Of a DNA stretch of 64,000 nucleotides, positions 51,527-60,971 are shown piece after piece. Below the pieces are notes generated by a model. It was not told the DNA's origin, made no database searches, and saw only the letters and a program-made list of their open reading frames with translations. This DNA is from Croceibacter atlanticus HTCC2559 (lineage in GTDB: Bacteria > Bacteroidota > Bacteroidia > Flavobacteriales > Flavobacteriaceae), in the NCBI RefSeq assembly GCF_000196315.1, contig NC_014230.1, forward strand, positions 1,942,001 to 2,006,000, in the 5' to 3' direction. Every line of letters starts with the position of its first letter. Position 1 is the stretch's first letter. A program made the position numbers and the translations under genes.

Positions 51527-52099
51527 ATGAAAATTTACACAAAAACAGGAGATAAAGGAACTACAGCTTTATTTGGCGGTACTCGTGTACCAAAACATCA
51601 TATCCGTATAGACTCTTATGGAACTGTAGATGAGTTAAACTCTCACATAGGTTTAGTACGAGATCAAGAAATAGATACGCACAGTAAAGATATTTTAGTA
51701 ATTATACAAAATAAACTTTTTACAGTTGGTGCAATATTAGCAACAGACCCTGAAAAAGCAATGCTAAAAAGTGGCAAGGAGCGATTAAATATTCCTAAAA
51801 TTACTGAAGAAGACATAAAGCAGTTGGAAGAAGAGATGGATAAAATGAATGAAAATCTTCCTGAAATGACGCATTTTGTACTTCCTGGCGGTCACACTAC
51901 GGTGTCATATTGTCACATAGCAAGATGCGTATGTCGCCGTGCAGAACGTTTAGCAACAGCACTTTATGAAATAGAGCCTTTTCAAGAAGCAACGCTTAAG
52001 TATTTAAACCGTCTTTCTGACTACCTTTTTGTGCTGGCACGAAAGTTGTCCTATGATTTACAAGCAGATGAGGTAAAGTGGATACCCGAGAAGATGTAG
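51527..52099 (+). CDS. Cob(I)alamin adenosyltransferase, PduO type
   Basis: 190 residues. KIYTKTGDKGTTALFGGTRV at the N-terminus is the ATP-binding signature; SYGTVDELNSHIGLVRD and ARCVCRRAERLATAL carry the conserved Arg, Asp and Glu. It makes adenosylcobalamin from cob(I)alamin and ATP. The cofactor is used by methylmalonyl-CoA mutase, whose chaperone MeaB is encoded at 62772. Divergent from smpB. Confidence 0.93.
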   Translation: MKIYTKTGDKGTTALFGGTRVPKHHIRIDSYGTVDELNSHIGLVRDQEIDTHSKDILVIIQNKLFTVGAILATDPEKAMLKSGKERLNIPKITEEDIKQLEEEMDKMNENLPEMTHFVLPGGHTTVSYCHIARCVCRRAERLATALYEIEPFQEATLKYLNRLSDYLFVLARKLSYDLQADEVKWIPEKM

Positions 52100-52235
52100 T
52101 AAGATTGCATTCCTTTACCATAAGAGCTGTATATTAACCGTTCATTTAGTTATTTAAATTTCAGTAATTAATGCTATGAAAATTAGTAAGTTGAAAATAA
52201 ATAACACACGTTCTTTAAAATAATTACGATTTTAC

Positions 52236-52265
52236 TTGACTTTTTGAACTAAAAATTTATTTTTG
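52236..52265 (+). promoter_or_regulatory. Promoter of the DUF2795 gene
   Basis: TTG (52236-52238), 19 bases, TATTTTTG (52258-52265): full consensus. The ATG lies 17 bases downstream. The rest of 52100-52235 shows no gene. Confidence 0.75.
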
Positions 52266-52282
52266 CAGAAAATTAGTATCAC

Positions 52283-52504
52283 ATGTATTGGACTTTAGAA
52301 TTAGCATCGTATTTAAGTGATGCACCTTGGCCAGCAACAAAGGATGAATTAATAGATTACGCTATTAGAACTGGCGCACCTTTAGAAGTTGTTGAAAACT
52401 TACAATCTATTGAAGATGAAGGAGATTCTTATGACTCTATCGAAGAGATTTGGCCAGATTATCCAACAGACGACGATTACCTCTGGAATGAGGATGAATA
52501 TTAA
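52283..52504 (+). CDS. DUF2795 family small acidic protein
   Basis: 73 residues. The N-terminal helical part MYWTLELASYLSDAPWPATK and the following ELIDYAIRTGAPLEVVENL match DUF2795, a small winged-helix-like family. The C-terminus is highly acidic (YPTDDDYLWNEDEY). Strong promoter and terminator indicate a separate, well-expressed unit. Function unknown; secA follows after the terminator. Confidence 0.85.
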   Translation: MYWTLELASYLSDAPWPATKDELIDYAIRTGAPLEVVENLQSIEDEGDSYDSIEEIWPDYPTDDDYLWNEDEY

Positions 52505-52526
52505 TAACATATAACGCTCAAAAAAA

Positions 52527-52551
52527 GTCTCTACCAAGAGACTTTTTTTTT
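52527..52551 (+). terminator. Terminator of the DUF2795 gene
   Basis: GTCTCT (52527-52532), loop ACCA, AGAGAC (52537-52542), nine T. A TTG at 52550 inside it would lengthen the secA frame but cannot be the true start. Confidence 0.9.
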
Positions 52552-52582
52552 GCACTTAACAACATTTTATAAACCGACTATT

Positions 52583-55500
52583 ATGGGTTTTTTAGATTCC
52601 GTATTAAAAGTATTTGTGGGCGATAAAGCCAAACAAGACGTAAAGGCTATAATGCCAATTGTAGAACAAGTAAAGTCTCATGAAAAAGCTATGGAAGCTC
52701 TTTCTATAGATGAACTTAGGAACAAGACTGTAGCGTTTAAAGCTAAAATAGAAGACGCACTTAAAGACATAAATGCAGAAAAAGAATCTTTAAAGAGTGA
52801 AGCAGATGCCTCAACAGATATAGATAGAAATGAAGATATCTATGCTCAGATTGATGCATTAGATGAGAAAGCTTACCAAATAACTGAAGGTATATTAAAT
52901 GATATCTTACCAGAAGCTTTTGCAGTAGTTAAAGAAACAGCAAAACGCTTTTGCCATAATGAAGAAATTGAAGTTACAGCAACTCCTTTTGACAGAGAAC
53001 TTTCTGCAGAGAAAGATTACGTAACACTTAGTGGAGAAGAAAAAGCTATTTGGAAAAACTCTTGGGATGCAGCTGGAAAGCAGGTAACTTGGGATATGAT
53101 TCACTATGATGTACAACTTATTGGTGGTGTGGCTATGCACCAAGGTAAAATTGCAGAAATGCAAACTGGTGAAGGAAAAACATTAGTAGCAACACTTCCT
53201 GTATACCTTAATGCCTTAAGTGGTAAAGGTGTACACCTTGTAACAGTTAACGATTACCTGGCAAAACGAGATAGCGCTTGGATGGCGCCTATTTTTCAGT
53301 TTCATGGGATGAGTGTAGACTGTATAGATTACCACAGACCAAATTCTGCAGCAAGACGCAAAGCTTATAATGCAGATATTACTTACGGAACAAATAATGA
53401 GTTTGGTTTTGACTACCTGCGTGACAATATGAGTCATTCACCAAATGATTTAGTACAACGTAAACACAATTATGCGATTGTAGATGAGGTAGATTCTGTT
53501 TTGGTCGATGATGCCCGTACACCATTAATTATTTCTGGACCAATTCCTAAAGGAGATATTCACGAGTTTGAAGAGTTAAAACCTCAAATTTCTAGTGTTG
53601 TAGAAGTACAACGCAAGTATTTAGTAGGCGTATTAGCAGAAGCTAAGAAACTAATTGCAGAAGGCGATTTAAAAGAAGGTGGTTTTAAATTACTACGTGT
53701 TTACAGAGGTCTTCCTAAAAACAAAGCTCTAATCAAGTATTTGAGTGAAGAAGGAATTAAACAACTTCTACAGAAAACAGAAAACCAATACATGCAAGAT
53801 AACAACCGCGAGATGCCTAAGGTAGACGCAGAGTTGTATTTTGTAATTGAAGAAAAAAACAACCAGATAGAGCTTACAGATAAAGGTGTAGACTTTTTAA
53901 GTGGTAAAGAAAATCCAGACTTCTTTGTAATGCCAGAAATGGGAATGGAGATTTCTAAAATCGAAGCATTAGGATTATCTAAAGAAGAAGAGGCAGAGAA
54001 GAAAGAAGAATTATTCAGAGAATTTTCAGTAAAATCTGAACGTATTCACACTATGCGCCAGTTATTAAAGGCGTATACATTGTTTGAAAAAGATACGGAG
54101 TATGTAGTGATGGACAATAAAGTAAAAATTGTCGATGAACAAACAGGTCGTATTATGGATGGGCGTCGTTATAGCGATGGGCTTCACCAAGCAATTGAAG
54201 CTAAGGAAAGTGTAAAAATTGAAGATGCCACGCAAACCTTTGCTACTATTACATTACAAAACTTCTTTAGAATGTATAGCAAGCTTTCTGGTATGACAGG
54301 TACTGCTGTTACAGAAGCTGGTGAATTCTGGGAAATTTATGAATTAGATGTTGTAGAGATTCCTACAAACAGACCAATTGCACGCCATGACCAAGAAGAT
54401 ATGGTTTATAAAACGAAGCGTGAAAAATATAATGCTGTAATAGATCATGTTACAGACCTTTCTCGAGCAGGAAGACCAGTGTTAATTGGTACTACTTCTG
54501 TTGAGATTTCAGAATTATTAAGTAGAATGCTTAAAATTCGTCAAGTACCTCACAACGTTCTTAACGCAAAGTTACACAAGAAAGAGGCAGATGTTGTAGA
54601 AGAAGCAGGTAAGGCAGGACAAGTAACCATTGCTACAAACATGGCAGGTCGTGGTACAGATATTAAGTTAAGTAAAGAAGTTAAAGATGCAGGTGGTTTA
54701 GCCATTATTGGTACAGAACGTCATGATTCAAGACGTGTAGATAGACAATTACGTGGTCGTTCTGGTCGTCAAGGAGATCCAGGAAGCTCTCAATTCTATG
54801 TATCTCTAGAAGATAACCTAATGCGTTTATTTGGTTCTGAGCGTATTGCTAAACTAATGGACAGAATGGGTCTGGAAGAAGGTGAAGTAATTCAGCATTC
54901 TATGATTTCTAAATCTATTGAGCGCGCGCAGAAAAAAGTAGAAGAAAACAACTTTGGTACACGTAAGCGTTTATTAGAGTATGATGATATAATGAATGCA
55001 CAACGTGAGGTGGTTTACAAGCGTCGTTACCACGCACTTTATGGAGAGCGTTTAAAGGTAGATATTGCAAACATGATCTTTGATACTTCTGAAAGTATTA
55101 CAGAAAGTAACAAAATGGCAAACGACTTTAAGAATTTTGAGTTTGAGCTTATTCGTTACTTCTCTATGAGTTCTCCAGTAACACAAGCAGAATTTGAGAA
55201 AAAAGATTCAAAAAAGATTGCACAGCAAGTTTACGAAGCTGCATATAAGCATTATCAGCAAAAAATGGAGATTGCAGCAGAGCAGGCATTCCCTGTAATA
55301 AAGCAAGTTTACGAACGTCCAGATAATAAGTTTGAGCGTATTGCAGTACCATTTACAGATGGAACCAAAACATTGCAAGTTGCTACAGATTTAGAGAAAG
55401 CATATGAAACTGAAGGAAAGCAACTTATAAATGATTTCGAGAAAAATATTTCTCTTGCAATTATAGATGATGCTTGGAAAACTCACCTTCGTAAAATGGA

Positions 55501-55936
55501 TGAATTAAAGCAAAGTGTGCAATTAGCTGTTCACGAGCAAAAAGATCCATTACTTATCTATAAGTTTGAAGCATTTGAGCTATTCAAGGTTATGATTGAT
55601 CAAGTAAATAGAGATGTAATCTCATTTTTATTTAAAGGTGAAATACCACAGCAAAATGCACAGATTAGTGAGGCTAAGCAACAAAAAAGAGAAAAAGTAG
55701 AGACGCAAAAAGAAGAAATCCAAAATATGGATGAGCGTGCTGCAGAAGCTCGTAAAGCTGGTCAAACACAATCTAAGCAAGACGTTATAGAAACTATAAT
55801 AAGAGAGCGTCCTAAAATTGGCCGTAATGATAAAGTGACTATAAAGAATGTGATGAGTGGAGAAAACAAATCAATGAAATATAAACAAGCTATTCCTTTA
55901 TTAGATAAAGGCGATTGGGTATTAGTTGAAGACTAA
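52583..55936 (+). CDS. secA: Preprotein translocase ATPase SecA
   Basis: 1117 residues from the ATG at 52583 (GFLDSVLKVFVGDKAKQDVK), the usual Bacteroidota start. Walker A is MQTGEGKT (ending at residue 200), the DEAD-type box VDEVDSVLVD near 317, then the cross-linking and scaffold domains and GTERHDSRRVDRQLRGRSGRQGDPG in the second nucleotide-binding domain (near 710-735). The C-terminus ends in VTIKNVMSGENKSMKYKQ without the zinc-binding CxC tail, as is usual in this phylum. It drives secretion through SecYEG. The window has many exported clients. Confidence 0.97.
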   Translation: MGFLDSVLKVFVGDKAKQDVKAIMPIVEQVKSHEKAMEALSIDELRNKTVAFKAKIEDALKDINAEKESLKSEADASTDIDRNEDIYAQIDALDEKAYQITEGILNDILPEAFAVVKETAKRFCHNEEIEVTATPFDRELSAEKDYVTLSGEEKAIWKNSWDAAGKQVTWDMIHYDVQLIGGVAMHQGKIAEMQTGEGKTLVATLPVYLNALSGKGVHLVTVNDYLAKRDSAWMAPIFQFHGMSVDCIDYHRPNSAARRKAYNADITYGTNNEFGFDYLRDNMSHSPNDLVQRKHNYAIVDEVDSVLVDDARTPLIISGPIPKGDIHEFEELKPQISSVVEVQRKYLVGVLAEAKKLIAEGDLKEGGFKLLRVYRGLPKNKALIKYLSEEGIKQLLQKTENQYMQDNNREMPKVDAELYFVIEEKNNQIELTDKGVDFLSGKENPDFFVMPEMGMEISKIEALGLSKEEEAEKKEELFREFSVKSERIHTMRQLLKAYTLFEKDTEYVVMDNKVKIVDEQTGRIMDGRRYSDGLHQAIEAKESVKIEDATQTFATITLQNFFRMYSKLSGMTGTAVTEAGEFWEIYELDVVEIPTNRPIARHDQEDMVYKTKREKYNAVIDHVTDLSRAGRPVLIGTTSVEISELLSRMLKIRQVPHNVLNAKLHKKEADVVEEAGKAGQVTIATNMAGRGTDIKLSKEVKDAGGLAIIGTERHDSRRVDRQLRGRSGRQGDPGSSQFYVSLEDNLMRLFGSERIAKLMDRMGLEEGEVIQHSMISKSIERAQKKVEENNFGTRKRLLEYDDIMNAQREVVYKRRYHALYGERLKVDIANMIFDTSESITESNKMANDFKNFEFELIRYFSMSSPVTQAEFEKKDSKKIAQQVYEAAYKHYQQKMEIAAEQAFPVIKQVYERPDNKFERIAVPFTDGTKTLQVATDLEKAYETEGKQLINDFEKNISLAIIDDAWKTHLRKMDELKQSVQLAVHEQKDPLLIYKFEAFELFKVMIDQVNRDVISFLFKGEIPQQNAQISEAKQQKREKVETQKEEIQNMDERAAEARKAGQTQSKQDVIETIIRERPKIGRNDKVTIKNVMSGENKSMKYKQAIPLLDKGDWVLVED

Positions 55937-55958
55937 GTCATCTTACTCAGTTATTATA

Positions 55959-55993
55959 AAAAACTCCCAAGTATGTATGCTTGGGAGTTTTTC
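55959..55993 (+). terminator. Terminator of secA
   Basis: AAAAACTCCCAAG (55959-55971) pairs perfectly with CTTGGGAGTTTTT (55980-55992); loop TATGTATG. Confidence 0.93.
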
Positions 55994-56045
55994 TTTTAAA
56001 CAATTCTTTAAGTTTGTTCTAACTTTAGTTAACAAAGATTGCTTG

Positions 56046-56918
56046 ATGAAAAAAGTAGATACCGCAATAAAAACCACATACTTTAGTATTCTTGGGAATA
56101 CACTACTAGCTTTAATAAAAGGCTTAGCTGGTTTTTTCGGTAATTCTTATGCATTAATAGCAGATGCTATCGAGTCTACAACAGATATTTGCTCTTCGTT
56201 ATTAGTATTGCTAGGACTTAAATATGCAAAACGGCCTGCAGATGAAAACCATCCTTATGGTCACGGTAGGATAGAGCCACTTATTACATTTTTGGTAGTA
56301 GCTTTTTTAGTGACATCTGCAACTATCATTGCTTATGAGAGCATACAAAACATACAAACACCTCATGAAACTCCAAAAGCTTGGACACTTTGGGTATTAG
56401 GTGCTATTATTTTATGGAAAGAGATATCTTTTAGATGGGTTTTAAAGCGTAGTAAGCAAACAAATAGCAGTTCTCTTAAAGCAGATGCTTGGCACCATAG
56501 AAGCGATGCAATAACCTCTATAATGGCATTTATAGGTATAACTATTGCACTTTACTTTGGTGAAGGATATGAAACTGCAGACGATTGGGCAGCGCTTTTA
56601 GCATCATTCATAATTTTGTATAATAGTTACCTCATTTTTAGACCTGCTTTAGCAGAAATAATGGATGAGCATATATATGATGATGTCATTGAAAAAGTAA
56701 GAGAAACATCTTTAAAAGTAGAAGGCATTACAGGAACAGAAAAATGCATGATTAGAAAATCTGGTATGACCTACCATGTAGATTTGCATGCCATGGTAAA
56801 TGCTCACATTACAGTAAAAGAAGGACATAGGCTCTCTCATGAACTTAAAGATAGATTACTACAGGATATACCAGATTTAGGCCAAGTACTTATTCATATA
56901 GAACCTGACGATTTGTAG
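56046..56918 (+). CDS. Cation diffusion facilitator (CDF) transporter
   Basis: 290 residues from the ATG at 56046; the longer frame from 55926 would cross the secA terminator. Six membrane segments. Metal site residues: ALIADAIESTTD in helix 2 (Asp and a second acidic residue), the HPYGHGR loop, and KADAWHHRSDAITS in helix 5. C-terminal cytoplasmic domain with HVDLHAMVNAHITVKEGHRLSHE. CDF proteins export Zn2+, Fe2+, Mn2+ or similar ions in exchange for protons. TAAGTTTG (56009-56016) may be its -7 box. Confidence 0.92.
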   Translation: MKKVDTAIKTTYFSILGNTLLALIKGLAGFFGNSYALIADAIESTTDICSSLLVLLGLKYAKRPADENHPYGHGRIEPLITFLVVAFLVTSATIIAYESIQNIQTPHETPKAWTLWVLGAIILWKEISFRWVLKRSKQTNSSSLKADAWHHRSDAITSIMAFIGITIALYFGEGYETADDWAALLASFIILYNSYLIFRPALAEIMDEHIYDDVIEKVRETSLKVEGITGTEKCMIRKSGMTYHVDLHAMVNAHITVKEGHRLSHELKDRLLQDIPDLGQVLIHIEPDDL

Positions 56919-56940
56919 TATAATACAACCTCAATTTACC

Positions 56941-56971
56941 TTGGTGATTACCAACACAACAAATATATTTG
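56941..56971 (+). promoter_or_regulatory. Promoter of the DUF2490 gene
   Basis: TTG (56941-56943), 20 bases, TATATTTG (56964-56971): full consensus. It covers the TTG at 56969 and therefore rules that codon out as translation start. Confidence 0.7.
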
Positions 56972-56986
56972 CCAAAAATTAGAATT

Positions 56987-57670
56987 TTGAAAAATTTAAG
57001 TACACTAACTACCATCGTTTTATTATTTATAGTAACAATAGCTTCAGCTCAAAATACTGCAGAAGATGAATTTGGGACTTGGTATATCCTATCTACAAAT
57101 AATAAAATGACAGATAATCTTACTTTTAATTTACAATCTCAAGTAAGAACATACGAACTAGCCAGTGAGATTGAGCAGTTTAAAATTCGTACAAGCTTAA
57201 ACTATCAGTTTACAGATAAAGTTTCTGGTGCTTTAGGATATGCTTATTTTAGAACAGACCCTAGCTATTTAGCAGAAACACCTCAAAAGTTCACAGAACA
57301 TAGATTAGTGTTAGATGTATTTTATAAAGATGCTTTAAAATCCTTGAATATAACGCACAGATATAGAGCAGAACAACGTCTTTTTAATGATGAGACCACA
57401 AATGATGACAATTTATGGTTACGCTATATGCTAAAGTTAAGTCACCCTATTACAGAAAAGCTAAGCGTAGATGTTTATGATGAAATATTCTTAAATACTA
57501 CCTCACCAGTATTTGCTCAAAACTGGTTAGGTGCTGGACTAACTTATGCCATCAATAAAGATTTAAGGTTTAGAGCAGGATATCAAAAAATTAGCTTAGA
57601 GAACCAATCGTTTGATAGGTTAGTACTATCTCTTAATCTTAAAACAGACTTTAGAACATCTAAAAATTAA
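56987..57670 (+). CDS. DUF2490 family outer-membrane beta-barrel-like protein
   Basis: 227 residues from TTG 56987. This start gives a clean signal peptide (KNLSTLTTIVLLFIVTIASAQ) and lies after the promoter. The rest is alternating beta-strand with DEFGTWYILSTNNKM, LTFNLQSQVRTYEL, YRAEQRLFND and LRYMLKLSHPI, matching DUF2490, a family predicted to form small outer-membrane barrels. Function unknown. The next gene follows after 34 bases. Confidence 0.85.
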   Translation: MKNLSTLTTIVLLFIVTIASAQNTAEDEFGTWYILSTNNKMTDNLTFNLQSQVRTYELASEIEQFKIRTSLNYQFTDKVSGALGYAYFRTDPSYLAETPQKFTEHRLVLDVFYKDALKSLNITHRYRAEQRLFNDETTNDDNLWLRYMLKLSHPITEKLSVDVYDEIFLNTTSPVFAQNWLGAGLTYAINKDLRFRAGYQKISLENQSFDRLVLSLNLKTDFRTSKN

Positions 57671-57704
57671 CTAATTTTAGTGCGCTAACCAATTACATAC
57701 AACA

Positions 57705-58190
57705 ATGAATAAATTTAAGATTGAATTAAAATGGGGTGTTTACTTTACAATAGCAGCCCTAGCATGGATGTATGTAGAAAAAGCACTTGGATGGCATGAT
57801 GAGTTAATTTCTAAACATGCCATTTATACAAATATTTTCGCCATAGTTGCCATTGCTGTCTATGTCTTGTTTATGAAAGACAAAAAGCAAAACTTTTATA
57901 ATGGTAATATGACTTGGACACAAGGCTTTATATCTGGAACTATATTAAGTGTAGTTGTAGCAATCTTATCTCCATTAGCCCAATACCTTACACACGAGTT
58001 TATCACTCCTAATTATTTTGAGAATGTAATTGCTTACACTGTAGAAAAAGGAGTTATGAAACAAGAGGCTGCAGAAGCATACTTTAGCTTATACTCTTAT
58101 ATGGCTCAAGCTGCATTTGGAGCTTTGGCTATGGGTGTTGTAACCTCTGCAATTGTTGCATTATTCTTCAGGTCTAAGAAGGTAGATTAA
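57705..58190 (+). CDS. DUF4199 family membrane protein
   Basis: 161 residues with four membrane segments (about 10-25, 36-53, 70-92, 132-154). The charged loop YVEKALGWHDELISKHAIYT and the end YMAQAAFGALAMGVVTSAIVALFFRSKK are typical of DUF4199, a family common in Bacteroidota with no known role. Its 3' end overlaps the end of the convergent M23 gene by 17 bases, and there is no terminator hairpin. Confidence 0.87.
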   Translation: MNKFKIELKWGVYFTIAALAWMYVEKALGWHDELISKHAIYTNIFAIVAIAVYVLFMKDKKQNFYNGNMTWTQGFISGTILSVVVAILSPLAQYLTHEFITPNYFENVIAYTVEKGVMKQEAAEAYFSLYSYMAQAAFGALAMGVVTSAIVALFFRSKKVD

Positions 58191-58872
58191 GTAATAGTTT
58201 TGGATCTTCTCCATTAGCCATTAACTCTTTAAGTTTAAGCTTAGAAGTAACGCCAGGATAATCTCCAGAATAACGCCCCATATCTTTTATAATTTGAAAG
58301 TGAAGGTGTGGTGCATAATCACCATTTATTTCTGCTACTCCTAACTGTGCAATGCAATCACCTTTTTCAACTACTTGTCCTATGTCTATATTTTTCAATG
58401 AATTAGTGCTTAGGTGTCCATATAACGTATAAAATACAATAGATTCTAGATGGTGTTCTAGGATAATGGTTGGTCCATAATCACCAAAATTTGTATTGTT
58501 TTTAAAGCTGTGTACAGTTCCTTTTAAAGGTGCTAAAACGTTAGTGTTTGCAGGTACCCAAACATCTAATCCTAAGTGTATATTCCGTTCTGTATTAGGG
58601 TCTTGTTGGTTAAAGTGAGAGCTTCTGTTATAAATACCTCTTGTTTCAATATAGCCACCATATGCTACCTTTTTATCGTGCTTTTTAAGATAGTCTTTTA
58701 TATAAATTTCAAATTGTGAAGAAGAAGAAACGTCAATAGATTTTAAGTCTTCATTAGTTGTTGAAAGATCTATGTGTATATAGTCGTCCTTAGTGTATTT
58801 AGAATCTATAATCGGTATAAATTCAGAAGATATAGAGTTAAGAAACTCTTTGAATTGTGATGTGTTCATCAC
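58174..58872 (-). CDS. M23 family peptidase domain protein without signal peptide
   Basis: 232 residues. The LytM-type zinc site is complete: HLGLDVWVPANTNVLAPLKG supplies the first His and Asp (about 98-102), and APHLHFQII the His-x-His pair near 190; YTLYGHLS is also present. M23 enzymes cut peptidoglycan cross-bridges, but the N-terminus (NTSQFKEFLNSISSEF) is hydrophilic, with no signal or membrane helix. The protein should thus be cytoplasmic, or exported by an unknown route. Confidence 0.82.
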   Translation of the reverse strand: MMNTSQFKEFLNSISSEFIPIIDSKYTKDDYIHIDLSTTNEDLKSIDVSSSSQFEIYIKDYLKKHDKKVAYGGYIETRGIYNRSSHFNQQDPNTERNIHLGLDVWVPANTNVLAPLKGTVHSFKNNTNFGDYGPTIILEHHLESIVFYTLYGHLSTNSLKNIDIGQVVEKGDCIAQLGVAEINGDYAPHLHFQIIKDMGRYSGDYPGVTSKLKLKELMANGEDPKLLLNLPS

Positions 58873-58921
58873 ACAAAAATAGGAAGGAAATTAAAATGAT
58901 TTTATAAAATTTATAAATTAA

Positions 58922-60364
58922 TTATTTTAAAATAACATTACTGAAACGAGCAGAGATAGCAAGATTTGCACTAGTATTTCTTGATCTGTGAAATCCTGTA
59001 ACGCGGTCGTTATTTGCATTCTTTACAGTTTGTACTTGCAAGCTTGGAGGATATTTTAAACCACTCCTGTTACCATTAAATGTAAAGTTGAATGCACTAC
59101 TAGGCAATGAGACAATAAAGTCACTATTTTCAAGCACAACGTCTAAGTTTGTAATACTTTGATTAATCTCTGGGATGGCAATTCTGCTAAATGTACCAGA
59201 TATTACACCAATCTCCTCTAGATTTTTTATTACAACATCACTAGACTTAGATACCAATTTAATATTCTTGGCATTATCTATAACACATTCCTTTACATAG
59301 TTTGTATTAAGTTCACCATAGTTCCATTGCTTTACTAACACAGGTGAATAAGCTGCAGAGATGGAGGTTTGCCCTCCATCTATAATATTTGCAGCTAATC
59401 TTGTATGAGACAATTTGGCCTGTATGTTTTTAATACGTTCTGCAAGCTTAATTTCTCCGTGGCGCACATCTAATCTTAACCTAGATTCCTTTGGCATTTT
59501 AATGATAATTGTACGTTTAACATTATCATTGGTAAAGTTGCCTGGTTTAACTGTGTTATACTTTACAATTGTGGTTGTAGAGCTACCATTTGGGTTGGTA
59601 GATTTTGTTGTGGCATATTCACCACCATACTGTTCTGCCATTTGTTGAGCCCAAGCTTGTAACTTAGGACCATATTCTTTTTCAAAATTTTCTCCCCATT
59701 TTTCCATATCATCACCTAGGTTTTCCTCAAACTGTTTTCCCCAAGCTTCCATCTTTTTCCCAAAATCTTCACCCCAAGCTTCTAGATCACCTTCATAATC
59801 ATCTCCAAAATGCTCTTTCATCTGCTTTTCATAAGATTTCATATACGCGTCTGGATTTTCCTTATAGGCTTTGTAATCAAAGTCTATGTCGCGCATATTC
59901 TTATAAAAGTCTTTTGGCATTTCTGTTGCAATACTTTCGGTCATTGGGACTATAATACCTTCAACCATAGGTCCTATAAAATCTAGAGGTAAATTTTGCA
60001 AGCTTTGTAGAGCTGCCAAATCTAAATTCATATCACCATTCCAATTAAGGTTTCCAGCAGAAGTAATAGTTATTTCACCACTATTGCCATTTGCATTAAT
60101 CTTCCAATTATCTGCAATTTTTTTAATTTCATCTTTGGTAACATCATCTGTGGTTTCAACAAATGCTTCTACAGAAACTTCGTTCTTGTCCCAAGTTTCA
60201 AATACTACATTAGTATAGCGTGTATCCACTTTAATGGTTACATCATCTTTAACGTTAAAACGTTCCTTAAGTACTGGTTCTTTTTTCTGCGCATAACTTA
60301 GCCCTATGCAACCTAACAACAGTACAACTAATAATTTATGCTCTCGCACCTTGAATAGTTTCAT
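58922..60364 (-). CDS. Exported protein with Trp-rich tandem helix repeats, linked to an ECF sigma operon
   Basis: 480 residues. Signal peptide ending LGCIGLSYAQ (about 25). N-terminal beta-rich part (VDTRYTNVVFETWDKNEVSV) and C-terminal part (from about 285, RLDVRHGEIKLAERI) resemble DUF4097-type adhesin-like beta-helical domains. Residues 194-249 form four tandem repeats of 11-15 residues with the core LEAWG, MEAWG, MEKWG, LQAWA. It is the third gene after the sigma factor and the anti-sigma-like protein and overlaps the latter by 29 bases, so it is probably an output or sensor of that system. Confidence 0.75.
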   Translation of the reverse strand: MKLFKVREHKLLVVLLLGCIGLSYAQKKEPVLKERFNVKDDVTIKVDTRYTNVVFETWDKNEVSVEAFVETTDDVTKDEIKKIADNWKINANGNSGEITITSAGNLNWNGDMNLDLAALQSLQNLPLDFIGPMVEGIIVPMTESIATEMPKDFYKNMRDIDFDYKAYKENPDAYMKSYEKQMKEHFGDDYEGDLEAWGEDFGKKMEAWGKQFEENLGDDMEKWGENFEKEYGPKLQAWAQQMAEQYGGEYATTKSTNPNGSSTTTIVKYNTVKPGNFTNDNVKRTIIIKMPKESRLRLDVRHGEIKLAERIKNIQAKLSHTRLAANIIDGGQTSISAAYSPVLVKQWNYGELNTNYVKECVIDNAKNIKLVSKSSDVVIKNLEEIGVISGTFSRIAIPEINQSITNLDVVLENSDFIVSLPSSAFNFTFNGNRSGLKYPPSLQVQTVKNANNDRVTGFHRSRNTSANLAISARFSNVILK

Positions 60365-60971
60365 TTTGATTGTTCTTTAATTGATTTAACTTACTCTTTA
60401 GTTTGAACAGCAACTCCAAACGTAATTGTAAATTAGCGATAAGTGTATTTACAGTTTGCTCGTTAACGCCAGCTTCTTTAAGCTCACGGTTTAACTGTGC
60501 ATACTCCTCATCAAGTTCTGCCAATTGGGTCATAAATGCATCGATAAGCTCTTTGTTCTCATCGTTAACTTGAAGTTTGGCAATCTCCAAATTAATGCTT
60601 GCTAAGTAATAATCTTCAACCTCCTTAAACTGTGGAGATACTTCACTTAAATACACCGGAACAACATCGGTAGGTGTATTATTTGTATCTACCTTATTTA
60701 AATTAACAACAGTAGTGGCTTCATTTGTTGGCGCACTAAGTTGATTATATCCTAGTATACCAATGCTTAATGCTACAATAAAAATAGCTGCAATTTTCAT
60801 CCAAGGAAATTTAGACTTAGGGGTGTTCATTGTAACCACAGACTTGTCTTCTAGGTCTTGATGAAGTGCATTAAGACGTGCAGCAAAGCGGTCTTGATGT
60901 CCTTGTGACAACTTTCCTTTAGGAATACTGTTGTCGTTTTTAAATAATTCTCTAATATCCTGTGCCATCAT
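60336..60971 (-). CDS. Putative anti-sigma factor, single-pass membrane protein
   Basis: 211 residues. N-terminal cytoplasmic part of about 55 residues, one membrane helix (about 56-76, WMKIAAIFIVALSIGILGY), and a periplasmic helical, Leu/Glu/Lys-rich coiled-coil domain (about 115-200, LELLFKLKSKLNQLKNNQN). The layout and the position right after the ECF sigma gene (overlap of 20 bases) suggest an anti-sigma factor. The classic zinc-binding HxxxCxxC motif is absent, so the binding mode would differ. Confidence 0.7.
   Translation of the reverse strand: MMAQDIRELFKNDNSIPKGKLSQGHQDRFAARLNALHQDLEDKSVVTMNTPKSKFPWMKIAAIFIVALSIGILGYNQLSAPTNEATTVVNLNKVDTNNTPTDVVPVYLSEVSPQFKEVEDYYLASINLEIAKLQVNDENKELIDAFMTQLAELDEEYAQLNRELKEAGVNEQTVNTLIANLQLRLELLFKLKSKLNQLKNNQNETIQGARA

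Noticed and set aside
55926-56045. N-terminal extension of the CDF transporter by 40 residues
   Set aside because: The extension would be translated from the secA terminator hairpin and lacks family similarity; ATG 56046 fits the family start.
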